A DNA stretch of 64,000 nt. Origin: Shimia haliotis. GTDB lineage: Bacteria > Pseudomonadota > Alphaproteobacteria > Rhodobacterales > Rhodobacteraceae. The stretch spans positions 372,001 to 436,000 of the forward strand of contig NZ_FOSZ01000001.1 in NCBI RefSeq assembly GCF_900114415.1. Direction: 5' to 3'. The position numbers and the translations under genes are program-made. Below, one piece after another: positions 22,960-31,938 of the stretch; position 1 is the stretch's first letter; each line of letters opens with the position of its first letter. The notes beneath the pieces are model-generated. The model searched no databases, was not told the origin of the DNA, and saw only the letters and a program-made list of their open reading frames with translations.

Positions 22960-24338
22960 TGGAAGTGGTCCTACTCTTTTCTATGGTGATCGGCCTGTTG
23001 CTGATCGGGGTGCCGATTGCGGTCAGCCTTGGTCTCAGCTCGATCCTATTCCTGTTGTTCTTCTCGGACGCCACGCTGGCATCCGTTGCAGGCACTCTGT
23101 TTGAAGCCTTTGAGGGGCACTTTACCCTGCTGGCGATCCCGTTCTTCATTCTCGCGTCGTCTTTCATGACGACCGGCGGTGTGGCGCGGCGGATCATCCG
23201 GTTCTCGATTGCCTGTGTGGGGCATTTGCCCGGCGGTCTGGCGATTGCGGGTGTCTTTGCCTGTATGATGTTTGCCGCTCTGTCGGGCTCTTCGCCGGCG
23301 ACCGTTGTGGCGATTGGGTCCATCGTGATCGCAGGCATGCGTCAGGTGGGCTATTCCAAGGAATTTGCCGCTGGCGTGATCTGTAACGCGGGTACGCTCG
23401 GCATCCTGATCCCGCCGTCCATCGTGATGGTGGTTTATGCGGCGGCTGTTGAGGTTTCTGTGGGCCGGATGTTCCTGGCCGGTGTTATTCCGGGCCTGAT
23501 GGCCGGTCTGATGCTGATGATCACCATTTACGTGATGGCAAAGGTCAAGAACTTGCCGAAAGGCGAGTGGAAAGGCTTTGGCGAGATCGTGGAAAGCGGC
23601 ATGGAAGCGGGCTGGGGTCTGTTCCTGATCGTGATCATTCTGGGTGGCATCTATGGCGGTGTGTTTACACCGACCGAAGCGGCGGCTGTGGCGGCGGTTT
23701 ATGCCTTCCTGATCGCCTGCTTTGTCTACAAGGACATGGGGCCGTTGTCGGCGGAGAATAACGATGGTGAGAAGGTGTCTTTGCTGAAGAAGCCGCATGC
23801 GTTGATCACTTCGTTCTTCCACGCAGACACCAAACACACGCTGTTTGAGGGCGGTAAGCTGACGGTGACGCTGTTGTTTGTCATCGCCAACGCCCTGATC
23901 CTGAAGCACGTTCTGACCGAGCAGCAAGTACCGCAGCATATCGCGGGTGCGATGCTGGATGCGGGCTTTGGTCCGGTGATGTTCCTGATTGTGGTGAACG
24001 TGATCCTGCTGATCGGTGGTCAGTTCATGGAGCCCTCGGGATTGCTTGTGATCGTTGCGCCGCTGGTGTTCCCGATTGCGATTGAGCTGGGTATTGATCC
24101 GATCCATCTGGGCATCATCATGGTGGTGAATATGGAAATCGGGATGATCACGCCGCCTGTGGGGCTTAACCTCTTTGTGACCTCGGGCGTGGCTGGCATG
24201 CCGATGATGGGTGTTGTGAAGGCGGCGCTGCCGTTCCTCGCTGTGCTCTTCGTTTTCCTGATTATGGTGACGTATATTCCGTGGATTTCGACCTTCTTGC
24301 CCAATGCGGTGATGGGGCCTGAGATCATAACGAAATAG
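22959..24338 (+). CDS. dctM: TRAP transporter large permease subunit
   Basis: This 459-residue protein is the sodium-coupled transport channel of the TRAP system, with about 12 membrane helices. Family hallmarks are PFFILASSFMTTGGVARRI, MMFAALSGSSPATVVAIGSI, GTLGILIPPSIVMVVYA and MITPPVGLNLFVTSG. An insertion with charged residues near 255-285 (KDMGPLSAENNDGEKVSLLKK) extends one loop and is longer than in many DctM proteins. It is the last gene of dctPQM and is followed by a strong hairpin terminator. Confidence 0.94.
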   Translation: MEVVLLFSMVIGLLLIGVPIAVSLGLSSILFLLFFSDATLASVAGTLFEAFEGHFTLLAIPFFILASSFMTTGGVARRIIRFSIACVGHLPGGLAIAGVFACMMFAALSGSSPATVVAIGSIVIAGMRQVGYSKEFAAGVICNAGTLGILIPPSIVMVVYAAAVEVSVGRMFLAGVIPGLMAGLMLMITIYVMAKVKNLPKGEWKGFGEIVESGMEAGWGLFLIVIILGGIYGGVFTPTEAAAVAAVYAFLIACFVYKDMGPLSAENNDGEKVSLLKKPHALITSFFHADTKHTLFEGGKLTVTLLFVIANALILKHVLTEQQVPQHIAGAMLDAGFGPVMFLIVVNVILLIGGQFMEPSGLLVIVAPLVFPIAIELGIDPIHLGIIMVVNMEIGMITPPVGLNLFVTSGVAGMPMMGVVKAALPFLAVLFVFLIMVTYIPWISTFLPNAVMGPEIITK

Positions 24339-24383
24339 ACGCGGAGGGAGGCGGCGCGCTCCCGCGTGCTTACTTCTTAAAAA

Positions 24384-24424
24384 CTAAAAAGGCGACGCTC
24401 CATTTGGGGCGTCGCTTTGTTTTG
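24384..24424. terminator. Bidirectional terminator between dctM and tpiA
   Basis: GCGACGC (24392-24398) pairs with GCGTCGC (24409-24415). TTTGTTTTG follows on the plus strand, and the A-rich flank gives TTTTTAGTTTTT on the minus strand. Confidence 0.85.
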
Positions 24425-24466
24425 TTGGGGTGGCGGTAGTTTCTGAACCGCGCTCGACAGACAGCT

Positions 24467-25216
24467 TTAGGACGCGGCCAGCGCGTCGATGATGTCTTGG
24501 AAGTCCGCCGCCTTGAGGCTTGCGCCGCCGACAAGCGCGCCGTCAACATTGGAGACCGAGAAGATTTCGGAGGCGTTGGACGGTTTGACGGAGCCGCCGT
24601 AAAGCACAGGAACCGTGCGCCCAATACCTTCGCCGAAACGACGCTCAAGGCGCATGCGGATGAAATCATGCACTTCGCCGATTTGGGACAATGTCGGCAC
24701 TTTGCCCGTCCCAATGGCCCAGACGGGTTCATAGGCGACCACAAGGTTTTCACCGGTGGCGGCATCGGGAATGGAGCCGGCGAGTTGGCCGCCGATGATG
24801 TCCAAGGTGTTGTCTGCCTCGCGCTCTGACAGGGTTTCACCAACACAGACCACTGTCACGAGGCCAGCGTTCCACGCCGCTTCGGCTTTGGTGCGTACCT
24901 GTTCATTGCTTTCGCCATGGTCTTCGCGCCGCTCGGAATGGCCGAGGATCACATGGCTGGCGCCTGCGTCTTTGAGCATCTCTGCGCCAATGTCGCCGGT
25001 GTGGGCACCGGAGGCGGCGGTGTGACAGTCCTGACCGCCGATGGAGACATGGCTGTCTTTGGCTGTGTCGGCCGCGCGCGAGATCAGCGTGGCGGGCGGG
25101 CAGATGAGAACGTCGGTGCCGTCGGCGACAGCAACCTGGGTTAGCGCCTCGAGTTCGGCCAGCGCAGCCGAAGTTCCGTTCATTTTCCAGTTTCCGGCGG
25201 CCAATTTGCGACGCAT
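24467..25216 (-). CDS. tpiA: Triosephosphate isomerase
   Basis: This 249-residue TIM-barrel enzyme interconverts dihydroxyacetone phosphate and glyceraldehyde 3-phosphate in glycolysis and gluconeogenesis. Catalytic elements are Lys11 in AAGNWKMNG, the electrophilic His in ILGHSERRE near residue 93, and the base Glu in [14 protein letters not shown] near 162. That last block is directly followed by the flexible loop 6. The phosphate-binding [11 protein letters not shown] and [10 protein letters not shown] are also present. The length is normal. It is monocistronic, with a hairpin terminator shared with dctM. Confidence 0.97.
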   Translation of the reverse strand: MRRKLAAGNWKMNGTSAALAELEALTQVAVADGTDVLICPPATLISRAADTAKDSHVSIGGQDCHTAASGAHTGDIGAEMLKDAGASHVILGHSERREDHGESNEQVRTKAEAAWNAGLVTVVCVGETLSEREADNTLDIIGGQLAGSIPDAATGENLVVAYEPVWAIGTGKVPTLSQIGEVHDFIRMRLERRFGEGIGRTVPVLYGGSVKPSNASEIFSVSNVDGALVGGASLKAADFQDIIDALAAS

Positions 25217-25336
25217 CTCATACCCTCGTGTTGCTTGATGCGCCTGTTGTCGGAGGTCGTGCCGATAACGTCAAGTCTTGCTTGCGTTTAGGGGGCTTGG
25301 TGCGCGACATAGGGCGCAAATCTGGGAGATTGGAAT

Positions 25337-26254
25337 ATGGTGCCAATTTTGGATGCAGCGGCAATTGCGCAGCGCGACGGTAAAGCTCTGGCAGCACTGC
25401 GACGGGCGGTGGCTGAGGACGGGTTTCTGGTGGTTGAAAACACGGCTATTTCAAAGGCGCGCGTGCTGGAGGTGATCGCGGCTTATCGTGCATTCTTTCA
25501 CCTGCCGGAAGCGGCAAAGGCGGCCGTGGATATGGCCAAAACCGGAAGCAATCGTGGCTGGGGAGCGAGCGGGTCGGAACAGGTCGATCCCGAAGCAAAT
25601 CCGGATTACAAACAAGTGTTTGATTGCGGATTTGAATTGCCGGCCGGAGATCCGCTGCGGGCCGAAGGGCTTTCGGTTTATGCCGACAACCTTTGGCCGC
25701 AGGTGCCTGATTTTCGGGAAACGGTTCAGGCCTACTATACAGATGCACTTGGTGTGAGCTTGTCGCTTTTGCAAGGGATTGCCGCGGCGATTGGCCAGCC
25801 GGAAAGCTATTTTGATGCGGCTTTTTCAAAACCCATGGCGTTGTTGCGCGGTAACTTTTATCCGCAGCGTCTCGAGTGGGCGACGGACAAGGATTTCGGA
25901 ATCGCGGCGCACACGGATTATGGCTGTTTGACGCTTTTGGCGACGGATGGGGTGCCTGGGCTTGAGGCGCAGACGCGGGCCGGTGCGTGGGTGCCGGTGG
26001 AGGCCGCGCCGGGATCGTTCATCATCAACTTTGGCGAAATGCTTGAGATGTGGACCGAGAGCGCGGTGCGCGCGACGCCGCATCGGGTGATTGGTACCAA
26101 CAAGGAACGGATTTCCGTTCCTATGTTTTTCAATCCAAACCACAACACCAATGTCGCTCCGATCGGGTCAGAGCGGGTGATTTTGGCGGGGGATCATCTG
26201 AAGAAACGGTTTGACGAAACCTATCTGCATTTGCAGCAAGCGGAGCCCGCTTAA
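25337..26254 (+). CDS. 2-oxoglutarate/Fe(II) oxygenase, isopenicillin N synthase family
   Basis: This 305-residue non-heme iron oxygenase has the N-terminal DIOX_N domain (DGFLVVENTAIS). The catalytic double-stranded beta-helix carries iron ligands His-x-Asp in IAAHTDYGCLTLL near residue 193 and His in ATPHRVIG near 252. An RxS pair (ERISVPMFFNPN) binds the 2-oxoglutarate carboxylate. The fold family covers gibberellin oxidases, ethylene-forming enzymes and others, so the substrate is unknown. The ATG follows GGGAGATTGGAAT. It converges on the Fe-S carrier gene, and the two stop codons share TTAA at 26251-26254. Confidence 0.9.
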   Translation: MVPILDAAAIAQRDGKALAALRRAVAEDGFLVVENTAISKARVLEVIAAYRAFFHLPEAAKAAVDMAKTGSNRGWGASGSEQVDPEANPDYKQVFDCGFELPAGDPLRAEGLSVYADNLWPQVPDFRETVQAYYTDALGVSLSLLQGIAAAIGQPESYFDAAFSKPMALLRGNFYPQRLEWATDKDFGIAAHTDYGCLTLLATDGVPGLEAQTRAGAWVPVEAAPGSFIINFGEMLEMWTESAVRATPHRVIGTNKERISVPMFFNPNHNTNVAPIGSERVILAGDHLKKRFDETYLHLQQAEPA

Positions 26255-26646
26255 ACCAGTTTGGGCGCCCCATTGGGGTGCTCGGCTGACAGCTCTTCGA
26301 CGTCTTTGAACTTGATCGACTCGCCACAGCCGCAGGCGTCGGCCACGTTCGGGTTGTTGAATTTGAACCCGCTTTCCAGAAGCGAGGTTTCATAGTCGAT
26401 TTCCGTGCCAAAAAGGAACATCTGCGCCATTGGGGCAATCATGATGATAGCGCCGTCCTGTTCCACGACTTCGTCGTGTTCATTGGTCTCGTCGACGTAG
26501 TCCATGGTGTATTCCATGCCCGCACACCCGCCTTTTTTCACGCCGATACGCAAGCCGGTATGGCCTTTGCTCGCCATCAGTTTGGCGATTTGCGCTGCCG
26601 CTTTGGGGGTCATTGTGACCGCTTGTTTGCCGGGGATGCCGAACAT
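26251..26646 (-). CDS. A-type iron-sulfur cluster carrier (IscA/SufA/ErpA family)
   Basis: This 131-residue HesB-like protein carries Fe-S clusters from the assembly scaffold to apo-proteins. The three conserved cysteines are present: one in KKGGCAGMEYTMDYVD and two in ADACGCGESI. The start is MFGIPGKQAVTMTPKAAAQI at 26646; the open frame continues upstream without homology. A C-terminal extension of about 20 residues (FKDVEELSAEHPNGAPKLV) follows the usual family end. The rest of a suf operon is not adjacent, although sufT lies 1.4 kb away on the same strand. Confidence 0.9.
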   Translation of the reverse strand: MFGIPGKQAVTMTPKAAAQIAKLMASKGHTGLRIGVKKGGCAGMEYTMDYVDETNEHDEVVEQDGAIIMIAPMAQMFLFGTEIDYETSLLESGFKFNNPNVADACGCGESIKFKDVEELSAEHPNGAPKLV

Positions 26647-26691
26647 GGTGTTTCCTCTTCGCTTGGATCTCAAAATAGGCCGCTGAGGCGG

Positions 26692-26730
26692 GGGAAACAA
26701 GATGGCCCGACGGGTTTTCCGCCGGACCAT
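26692..26730 (-). terminator. Terminator of the GDPD gene
   Basis: On the minus strand ATGGTCCGGCGG pairs with CCGTCGGGCCAT (two G-U pairs) around a short A-rich loop, followed by CTTGTTT. It lies 25 bases after the GDPD stop codon. Confidence 0.6.
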
Positions 26731-26754
26731 CAGGATTGTGATGCCGATTGGGGG

Positions 26755-27963
26755 TCAGGACGCGTCAGCCATCATGCAGTTTGCATAGTAGGTGACGGTT
26801 GCCGGCCAGTCGGAAAAGATACCTTCGATGCCCACGTCCTGTGCCAGGACATGCAGCAGTTCAAAGTACATTGCATCGCTGTTGGTCACGTCTTTGATTG
26901 TCTGGAAGTACCAGCCGCCGCCGTTCTCAAGCGGTCCGGAGCGCTCCAGCGTCCAGGTGATCAGCTTCAGGCCAGCTTCTTTGGCCTTGATGGTGTAGGC
27001 GGATGGCACGATTTCACCGTCTTTTGCGGCGACCAGCATCCACATCGGCGGGGCGATGTAGTTCACGCCTTTTGCTTTCAACTCGGCAAAATCATGAGGG
27101 AAGGTGGTGGCGTCGTCAGGGTTGAAGCCTTCGATGTTGTAGGACGCGTCGAGAAAGACGGCTTGTTTGCCGAATTCCGGTTCATTTTCAATCCAGTAAA
27201 GAACGTCGTCAAGGTTGAAGGACTGGGCCCAGACATCAGAAGCCGGAATGCCGGCGGCCTTGTATTCGTCGATCATTTTCTGGGCATAATCGGCTTGGGT
27301 GAAGCCTTCAAACGGCATTTCGACCGACGGCGATTTCAGCTCAGGCGTGAACTTGGCACCAAGCTCTTTGAAGAGCGCAATCGACTCCGCGTGGGTCATG
27401 AGAGTGCCGTGGGTTGCGTAGAGGTCGGTGCGCCAGCCTGTGGTGCCGTCCAGATACTCGGCGACAGTGGTCGCGGCGCTGTTGGCGGCATCCATTTTGC
27501 CGTTGAGGCTGCGATAGTCCGCCAGCGTAATGTCGGAGGTTCGGCATTCGGCTGAGGCTTTGGTATCGCCGGACGCAGGCGAAAAGCCTGCGGTGCATTT
27601 TTTGGCGAGATCGGTGGCGAGAATATTGGTTGTGGTGTGCAGGTCGTTTTGCGCGTGGCGGCAGACGAGTTCTTTGTCTTTGGTAAAGGTCACGTCACAT
27701 TCAAGGATCGCGGCCCCCATGCGCGCGGCGGCGCGGTTGGATTGAACGGTGTGTTCAGGGAACATCATCGGCGCGCCGCGATGCCCGATCGAAAAGGGGT
27801 GCGGCTGCATCGTCATGTCTTGGCAGGATTGCAGTTTGGTTTTCAGAGGCCCATCGGCCATCTGATCAATCAAATAAAAGGGGCGGGGGCCCAGTTCGAC
27901 CTCGGCGGCGGTGGCAGCCAGTGGGGTCAGTGCCAGAGCGGCGAGAAAAGTCGTGCGCAACAT
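26755..27963 (-). CDS. Periplasmic glycerophosphodiester phosphodiesterase
   Basis: This 402-residue exported protein has signal peptide [20 protein letters not shown]. It has a GDPD TIM-barrel: [19 protein letters not shown] (catalytic His-Arg and the Glu-His pair), [29 protein letters not shown] (metal Glu/Asp and catalytic His) and FTPELKSPS. It probably releases sn-glycerol 3-phosphate from glycerophosphodiesters in the periplasm, as GlpQ does. The family is sure; the exact substrate is inferred. A long insertion around residues 120-185 carries a Cys pair. The ribosome binding site lies inside a hairpin just upstream. Confidence 0.9.
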   Translation of the reverse strand: MLRTTFLAALALTPLAATAAEVELGPRPFYLIDQMADGPLKTKLQSCQDMTMQPHPFSIGHRGAPMMFPEHTVQSNRAAARMGAAILECDVTFTKDKELVCRHAQNDLHTTTNILATDLAKKCTAGFSPASGDTKASAECRTSDITLADYRSLNGKMDAANSAATTVAEYLDGTTGWRTDLYATHGTLMTHAESIALFKELGAKFTPELKSPSVEMPFEGFTQADYAQKMIDEYKAAGIPASDVWAQSFNLDDVLYWIENEPEFGKQAVFLDASYNIEGFNPDDATTFPHDFAELKAKGVNYIAPPMWMLVAAKDGEIVPSAYTIKAKEAGLKLITWTLERSGPLENGGGWYFQTIKDVTNSDAMYFELLHVLAQDVGIEGIFSDWPATVTYYANCMMADAS

Positions 27964-27967
27964 GCGA

Positions 27968-27997
27968 TCACTCCCGTTGGTTGGTTTACGGGAGTGA
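27968..27997 (-). promoter_or_regulatory. SD-sequestering hairpin upstream of the GDPD gene
   Basis: TCACTCCCG and CGGGAGTGA form a perfect 9-bp stem with a 12-base loop. On the minus-strand mRNA the 3' arm contains GGGAG, seven bases before the GDPD ATG at 27963, so folding would block ribosome binding. The same hairpin lies downstream of sufT and could also mark its transcript end, though no T-run follows. Confidence 0.55.
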
Positions 27998-28064
27998 AAT
28001 CGCTTGGCAGTGTGACGCGCCCATGCAGGTCGCGTGACGGATTTTTAAACTTTAGGTGACGGAA

Positions 28065-28433
28065 TTACATAAAGCCGAGTTCAAGACGGGCTTCGTCGCT
28101 CATCATTTCCATGCCCCATGGGGGTTCCCAGACCAGCGCGACCTCGACGTTGCGGATACCGCCGACGCCGGCCACGGCTTCTTGTACCCAGCCGGGCATT
28201 TCTCCGGCCACAGGGCAACCTGGTGCGGTCAGGGTCATGATCACGTTGACGTCGTTTTCGTCATTGATGGCAATGGTATAGATCAGGCCGAGGTCATAGA
28301 TATTGACCGGAATTTCAGGATCATAAACGCTGCGGCAGGCCTCTACGAGCTGCTCATGCAGCGGGTGATCCACGCTGGAGGGCGCAATCAATGGTGTGCC
28401 TTCGACTGGGTCCTGATCTGGCGCATGTGTCAT
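28065..28433 (-). CDS. sufT: Fe-S assembly protein SufT (MIP18/DUF59 family)
   Basis: This 122-residue protein has the MIP18-type domain: ACRSVYDPEIPVNIYDLGLIYTI, then VIMTLTAPGCPVAGEMPGWVQEAV with the conserved reactive cysteine, and VEVALVWEPPWGMEMMSDEAR. SufT proteins help mature Fe-S proteins under high demand. The N-terminal 25 residues are variable. It stands apart from any sufBCDS genes, which are not in the window, but an A-type carrier gene lies 1.4 kb further on. Confidence 0.92.
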   Translation of the reverse strand: MTHAPDQDPVEGTPLIAPSSVDHPLHEQLVEACRSVYDPEIPVNIYDLGLIYTIAINDENDVNVIMTLTAPGCPVAGEMPGWVQEAVAGVGGIRNVEVALVWEPPWGMEMMSDEARLELGFM

Positions 28434-28545
28434 TGTAATTCCGTGTCATCCTAATTCCTGAGAGATTTATATAGGAAATAAGACTGATAAGGTCCAGAGG
28501 GGGAATGGTGCCAAAATCACCGCCAGCATGTGTTTGGGGGAAAGG

Positions 28546-28583
28546 ATAAAAAAGGGCCCAAACCCCGATGGGATTTGAGCCCT
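28546..28583 (-). terminator. Terminator of the SPFH-nfeD operon
   Basis: On the minus strand AGGGCTCAAATCCC pairs with the GGGGTTTGGGCCCT arm, with small mismatches, and is followed by TTTTTTAT. It lies 39 bases after the nfeD stop. Confidence 0.85.
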
Positions 28584-28621
28584 GTTCGATCTTACTAGGA
28601 AACGCGTCCTGTGGCGTGCCC

Positions 28622-28897
28622 TTAATCGTTGATGTCGTGATCGAAGGTTTTGACCTGACCGCCCGGCAATTCAAAGACGCGTCGCAGGACAAGCCATGCG
28701 ACCAATGACAGAGCCGCAAAGATCAACAGGATCATCGGGATCGACAGTGATTGACCTGCAACCAAGAGGATCACACCCATCACTGCCGCGCCAATGGCAA
28801 AGCCGAGGAACACAAATCCCGGTGCCAGCACTTCCAGAATGGCGAGCACCAAAGCGGCGGCGAGCCAGACCCACCATGTTGCCATCAGGTCTGCCAT
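28622..28897 (-). CDS. NfeD-family membrane protein
   Basis: This 91-residue protein has two or three membrane helices (WVWLAAALVLAILEVLAPGF, VFLGFAIGAAVMGVILLVAG and MILLIFAALSLVAWLVL) and a short cytosolic tail. It is the short NfeD type, without the usual C-terminal OB-fold domain or the N-terminal protease domain. NfeD proteins pair with SPFH proteins in membrane organisation. Its ATG overlaps the stop of the SPFH gene by one base (TGATG), so the two are coupled. Confidence 0.88.
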   Translation of the reverse strand: MADLMATWWVWLAAALVLAILEVLAPGFVFLGFAIGAAVMGVILLVAGQSLSIPMILLIFAALSLVAWLVLRRVFELPGGQVKTFDHDIND

Positions 28898-29784
28898 CAG
28901 GAGCCTCCCTTGAGAAGTTTGAAGGCGTCGCCAAAGGCTTCAAGCGCGGCGGCGGGCAGGACGATGGTTTGTTTGCCCTCACCATTGCCAAGCGCATTCA
29001 AGGCTTCGACCTGCTTCAAGGCGACCTGATATTGCGCGGCTTCAAGACCGTTTTCCTTGATCGCTTTGGCCACAACTTCGGTGGCGTAGGCTTCGGCCTC
29101 CGCGCTGATGCGGCGGGCTTTGGCGGTTTGTTCGGCCGCGTAAAGCTCTGCGTCGGCGGCCAGTTCCACGGCGCGGCGGGTGCCTTCTGCCTCTGTCACC
29201 TGTGCGCGGCGGGCGCGTTCGGCGTTGAGCTGTTGCAACATGGCGTCGCGGGTGGCTTGGTCGAGGTTGACGTCGAGGATTTCGGCGCGGGTCACTTCGA
29301 TGCCCCAGTCATCCACAGCGGTTTCGACCATGGATTGAATGGAGGCAATCAGGCTTGCGCGGTTGGATTGCACCTCATCAAGGTCCATTTTGCCGATTTC
29401 CGCACGTACGATGCCGGCCACGGTGGTGGCAATGGCGCCGTCGACGTCTCGGATACGGTACACGGTCTTTTCGGGCTCAAGAATGCGGTAAAAGACCGAG
29501 GTGTCGATTTGCACCAGCACGTTGTCTTTGGTGATTGCATCCTGCGTTGCATTAGGCAACTGGCGCTCCAGAATGGAGATTTGGTGCCGCACAACGTCCA
29601 GAAACGGAACGATAAAATTGATGCCAGGGCCAAGCACAGAGTGCAAACGACCGAAGCGTTCAACAACGTGCTTTTCGGACTGGGGCACGATGCGCACGCC
29701 CTTGAGAATGATGACGATCAAGAAGACCGCCGACAAAATTAGGACGATATTCTGTGACAGGAGGCTGAAAATCAGATCTTCCAT
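28897..29784 (-). CDS. SPFH/Band 7 family membrane protein
   Basis: This 295-residue protein has an N-terminal membrane segment (IVLILSAVFLIVIILKGV). A Band 7/PHB domain follows (VPQSEKHVVERFGRLHSVLGPGINFIVPF), with the family block DNVLVQIDTSVFYRI. A long Ala/Glu/Arg-rich coiled coil runs from about residue 180 to 250 (flotillin/stomatin type). Such proteins oligomerise into rings on membranes and are linked to FtsH or membrane microdomains. The start MEDLIFSLL at 29784 is preferred to longer upstream open sequence, which lacks homology. It is in operon with nfeD. Confidence 0.92.
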   Translation of the reverse strand: MEDLIFSLLSQNIVLILSAVFLIVIILKGVRIVPQSEKHVVERFGRLHSVLGPGINFIVPFLDVVRHQISILERQLPNATQDAITKDNVLVQIDTSVFYRILEPEKTVYRIRDVDGAIATTVAGIVRAEIGKMDLDEVQSNRASLIASIQSMVETAVDDWGIEVTRAEILDVNLDQATRDAMLQQLNAERARRAQVTEAEGTRRAVELAADAELYAAEQTAKARRISAEAEAYATEVVAKAIKENGLEAAQYQVALKQVEALNALGNGEGKQTIVLPAAALEAFGDAFKLLKGGS

Positions 29785-29960
29785 AGAGTCTCTCTGTTTT
29801 GTTGGAATTGTTGTTGTGTTTTCATGACTTAGTATGTGGCCTATGGCCAGTGTTTTACAAGGTCGCGACAAAGGCGTAAGGAGGGGAAACCTGACCGGAA
29901 ATCCCCTTGAACGGAGCGGTTTCCCTGAAATTTTGCCCATTCTAGCAGTTTGTGACCGTG

Positions 29961-31091
29961 ATGACCGAGAGATTTTCCTTTGCCTTGAATGCCACCGACG
30001 GGAAGGCCCGTACGGGTGTGATTTCCACACCTAGGGGCGACATCCGTACGCCGGCGTTTATGCCTGTGGGGACGGCAGCGACCGTCAAAGCGATGATGCC
30101 CGAAAGCGTGCGGCAGACGGGGGCGGACATATTGCTTGGCAACACCTATCACTTGATGCTGCGTCCGACGGCGGAGCGGATTGACCGGCTTGGCGGCTTG
30201 CACAAGTTCATGAACTGGGACCGTCCCATCCTCACGGATTCAGGCGGGTTTCAGGTGATGTCATTGGCAGAGCTTCGCAAGCTGACCGAGAAGGGTGTTA
30301 CATTCAAAAGCCATATCGACGGCTCCAAACACGAGTTGACGCCAGAGCGGTCGATGGAGATCCAGAAGCTTTTGGGCTCTGACATTGTGATGTGCTTTGA
30401 CGAATGTCCTGCGTTGCCAGCAGATCGTGACCGGATTGCCGAAAGCATGCGCTTGTCGATGCGGTGGGCCAAGCGCAGCCGCGACGCGTTTGGGGATCGC
30501 CCTGGGCACGCGCTTTTTGGCATTCAGCAAGGCGGCCTTGAGAAGGACTTCCGCGAAGAGTCTGCGGAGGCTCTCAAAGAGGTCGGATTTGATGGCTATG
30601 CCGTAGGCGGCCTTGCTGTGGGCGAGGGGCAGGAGGGCATGTTCGGGTGTCTGGACTATGCGCCTGATATGCTGCCGGTGGACAAGCCGCGTTATCTTAT
30701 GGGGGTCGGCAAGCCAGATGATATCGTCGGCGCGGTGAAGCGTGGGATCGATATGATGGACTGTGTTCTGCCCAGTCGGTCTGGTCGTACGGGGCAGGTG
30801 TTTACCCGTCATGGTGTGGTCAACATCAAGAACGCGCGGCATCAGGATGATCCGCGGCCTTTGGACGAGCAGTGCAGCTGTCCGGCGTGTCGCGACTATT
30901 CGCGGGCCTATCTGCATCATGTGTTCCGCAGCAACGAGATGATTTCGGGCATGCTGCTGACCTGGCATAACTTGCATTACTTCCAAGAAATCATGCAAGG
31001 GATGCGCGACGCGATTGCGGCGGGCACTTTTGCGGTTTGGGAAGCGGACTTCCATGCGCAGCGGGCGCAGGGTGACATCGAGCCAATCTAA
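29961..31091 (+). CDS. tgt: tRNA-guanine transglycosylase
   Basis: This 376-residue enzyme exchanges guanine for preQ1 at position 34 of GUN-anticodon tRNAs in queuosine synthesis. That set includes the two tRNA-Asp(GUC) found 5 kb away. Landmarks are [12 protein letters not shown] (Asp nucleophile region), [16 protein letters not shown] and [12 protein letters not shown] (catalytic Asp). The zinc site is [16 protein letters not shown]. The ATG at 29961 is used; in-frame GTG codons at 29952 and 29958 are alternatives. No other queuosine gene is adjacent. It is divergent from the SPFH gene. Confidence 0.95.
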   Translation: MTERFSFALNATDGKARTGVISTPRGDIRTPAFMPVGTAATVKAMMPESVRQTGADILLGNTYHLMLRPTAERIDRLGGLHKFMNWDRPILTDSGGFQVMSLAELRKLTEKGVTFKSHIDGSKHELTPERSMEIQKLLGSDIVMCFDECPALPADRDRIAESMRLSMRWAKRSRDAFGDRPGHALFGIQQGGLEKDFREESAEALKEVGFDGYAVGGLAVGEGQEGMFGCLDYAPDMLPVDKPRYLMGVGKPDDIVGAVKRGIDMMDCVLPSRSGRTGQVFTRHGVVNIKNARHQDDPRPLDEQCSCPACRDYSRAYLHHVFRSNEMISGMLLTWHNLHYFQEIMQGMRDAIAAGTFAVWEADFHAQRAQGDIEPI

Positions 31092-31101
31092 GGTGACGAC
31101 A

Positions 31102-31650
31102 ATGAAACGGTTTTTTGCGATTGCGGTGATGGCGCTGGCGCCCGCCGGAGCGTGGGCGGAGGGGTTCTGTGGAGTCACTGAACCGGCCGAAGTTTATGAA
31201 CGGCTCGCGGGCAACTGGGTGCGCGAAGGCAGCACGTCGGTTGAAGGCGCGGACACGTCTTTCGTGCGTCCGGCGCGGGCATTTGGCACAGCAATCAGCG
31301 CGGAAGGTGCGTTTCAGTCCGGTTTTGTAGACAGTATCATGGGCGAGCCGGTTGAGATGCGTTGGATGACACCCAAGCCCTATGACGTGGATCGGGTGGA
31401 TGACATGCTCGACACTACAGAGCGCGCAGATATTGCCGATCTGTTGAGTGACACGTTGTGCGGCCCTGAAGATCTGCCGCAATTGCAGATCGATCTGCCC
31501 GAGTTTGAAGGCGGCGTTACAGTCTATGGAACGATCACCTTGGTGCCGTATTTCGACGATCGGGTTCTGGAAATCTCTGAGCTGACCCTCAAAAGCCCTG
31601 AGACTGTGTTGTTTATGGTCGAGACCGCCATTTTACGCCCCGCAGAGTGA
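31102..31650 (+). CDS. Exported hypothetical protein, 182 aa
   Basis: A signal peptide (MKRFFAIAVMALAPAGAWA) precedes a mature domain of about 160 residues with two cysteines (GFCGVTEPAEVYERL and TLCGPEDLPQLQ). The pattern ERLAGNWVREG followed by alternating beta strands suggests a small lipocalin- or START-like periplasmic fold. I cannot name the family. It lies 10 bases after tgt on the same strand and is likely co-transcribed. A 9-bp hairpin follows its stop codon. Confidence 0.65.
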   Translation: MKRFFAIAVMALAPAGAWAEGFCGVTEPAEVYERLAGNWVREGSTSVEGADTSFVRPARAFGTAISAEGAFQSGFVDSIMGEPVEMRWMTPKPYDVDRVDDMLDTTERADIADLLSDTLCGPEDLPQLQIDLPEFEGGVTVYGTITLVPYFDDRVLEISELTLKSPETVLFMVETAILRPAE

Positions 31651-31658
31651 CGGGGACG

Positions 31659-31681
31659 GCGCCCTGCCAAGAGCAGGGCGC
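31659..31681 (+). terminator. Hairpin after the tgt operon
   Basis: GCGCCCTGC pairs perfectly with GCAGGGCGC around the loop CAAGA. There is no T-run, so it may be a weak terminator or a 3' end stabiliser. Confidence 0.45.
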
Positions 31682-31828
31682 GATGGTTCCCGTGCCGTTG
31701 TGCCAACGCCACCGGTCAGGATGCTTTTGACCTGACCGCAGCCAAAATAAATTCCAAATAGTCCGCTTTCGCGCCTTGTTCCTTTGGTCCGGTAAAGGCA
31801 TTGTGGGAGCCAACAAAAATTCAGGCTG

Positions 31829-31856
31829 TTGAAACGGGCGGTTCATACCCCCATTT
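31829..31856 (+). promoter_or_regulatory. Sigma-32 (RpoH) type promoter of lon
   Basis: TTGAAA (31829-31834) and CCCCATTT (31849-31856) are spaced by 14 bases. This is close to the heat-shock consensus CTTGAAA-N(11-16)-CCCCATNT. The promoter lies about 80 bases ahead of the lon ATG, and lon is a classical RpoH target. Confidence 0.75.
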
Positions 31857-31938
31857 CAGTAAGCCGAGGAAACGGAAAGCGGACGAGCGGTTGCCTAGAA
31901 GAGGGACCCGGATCGCTTTGCTAGAACAAGGAATACTC

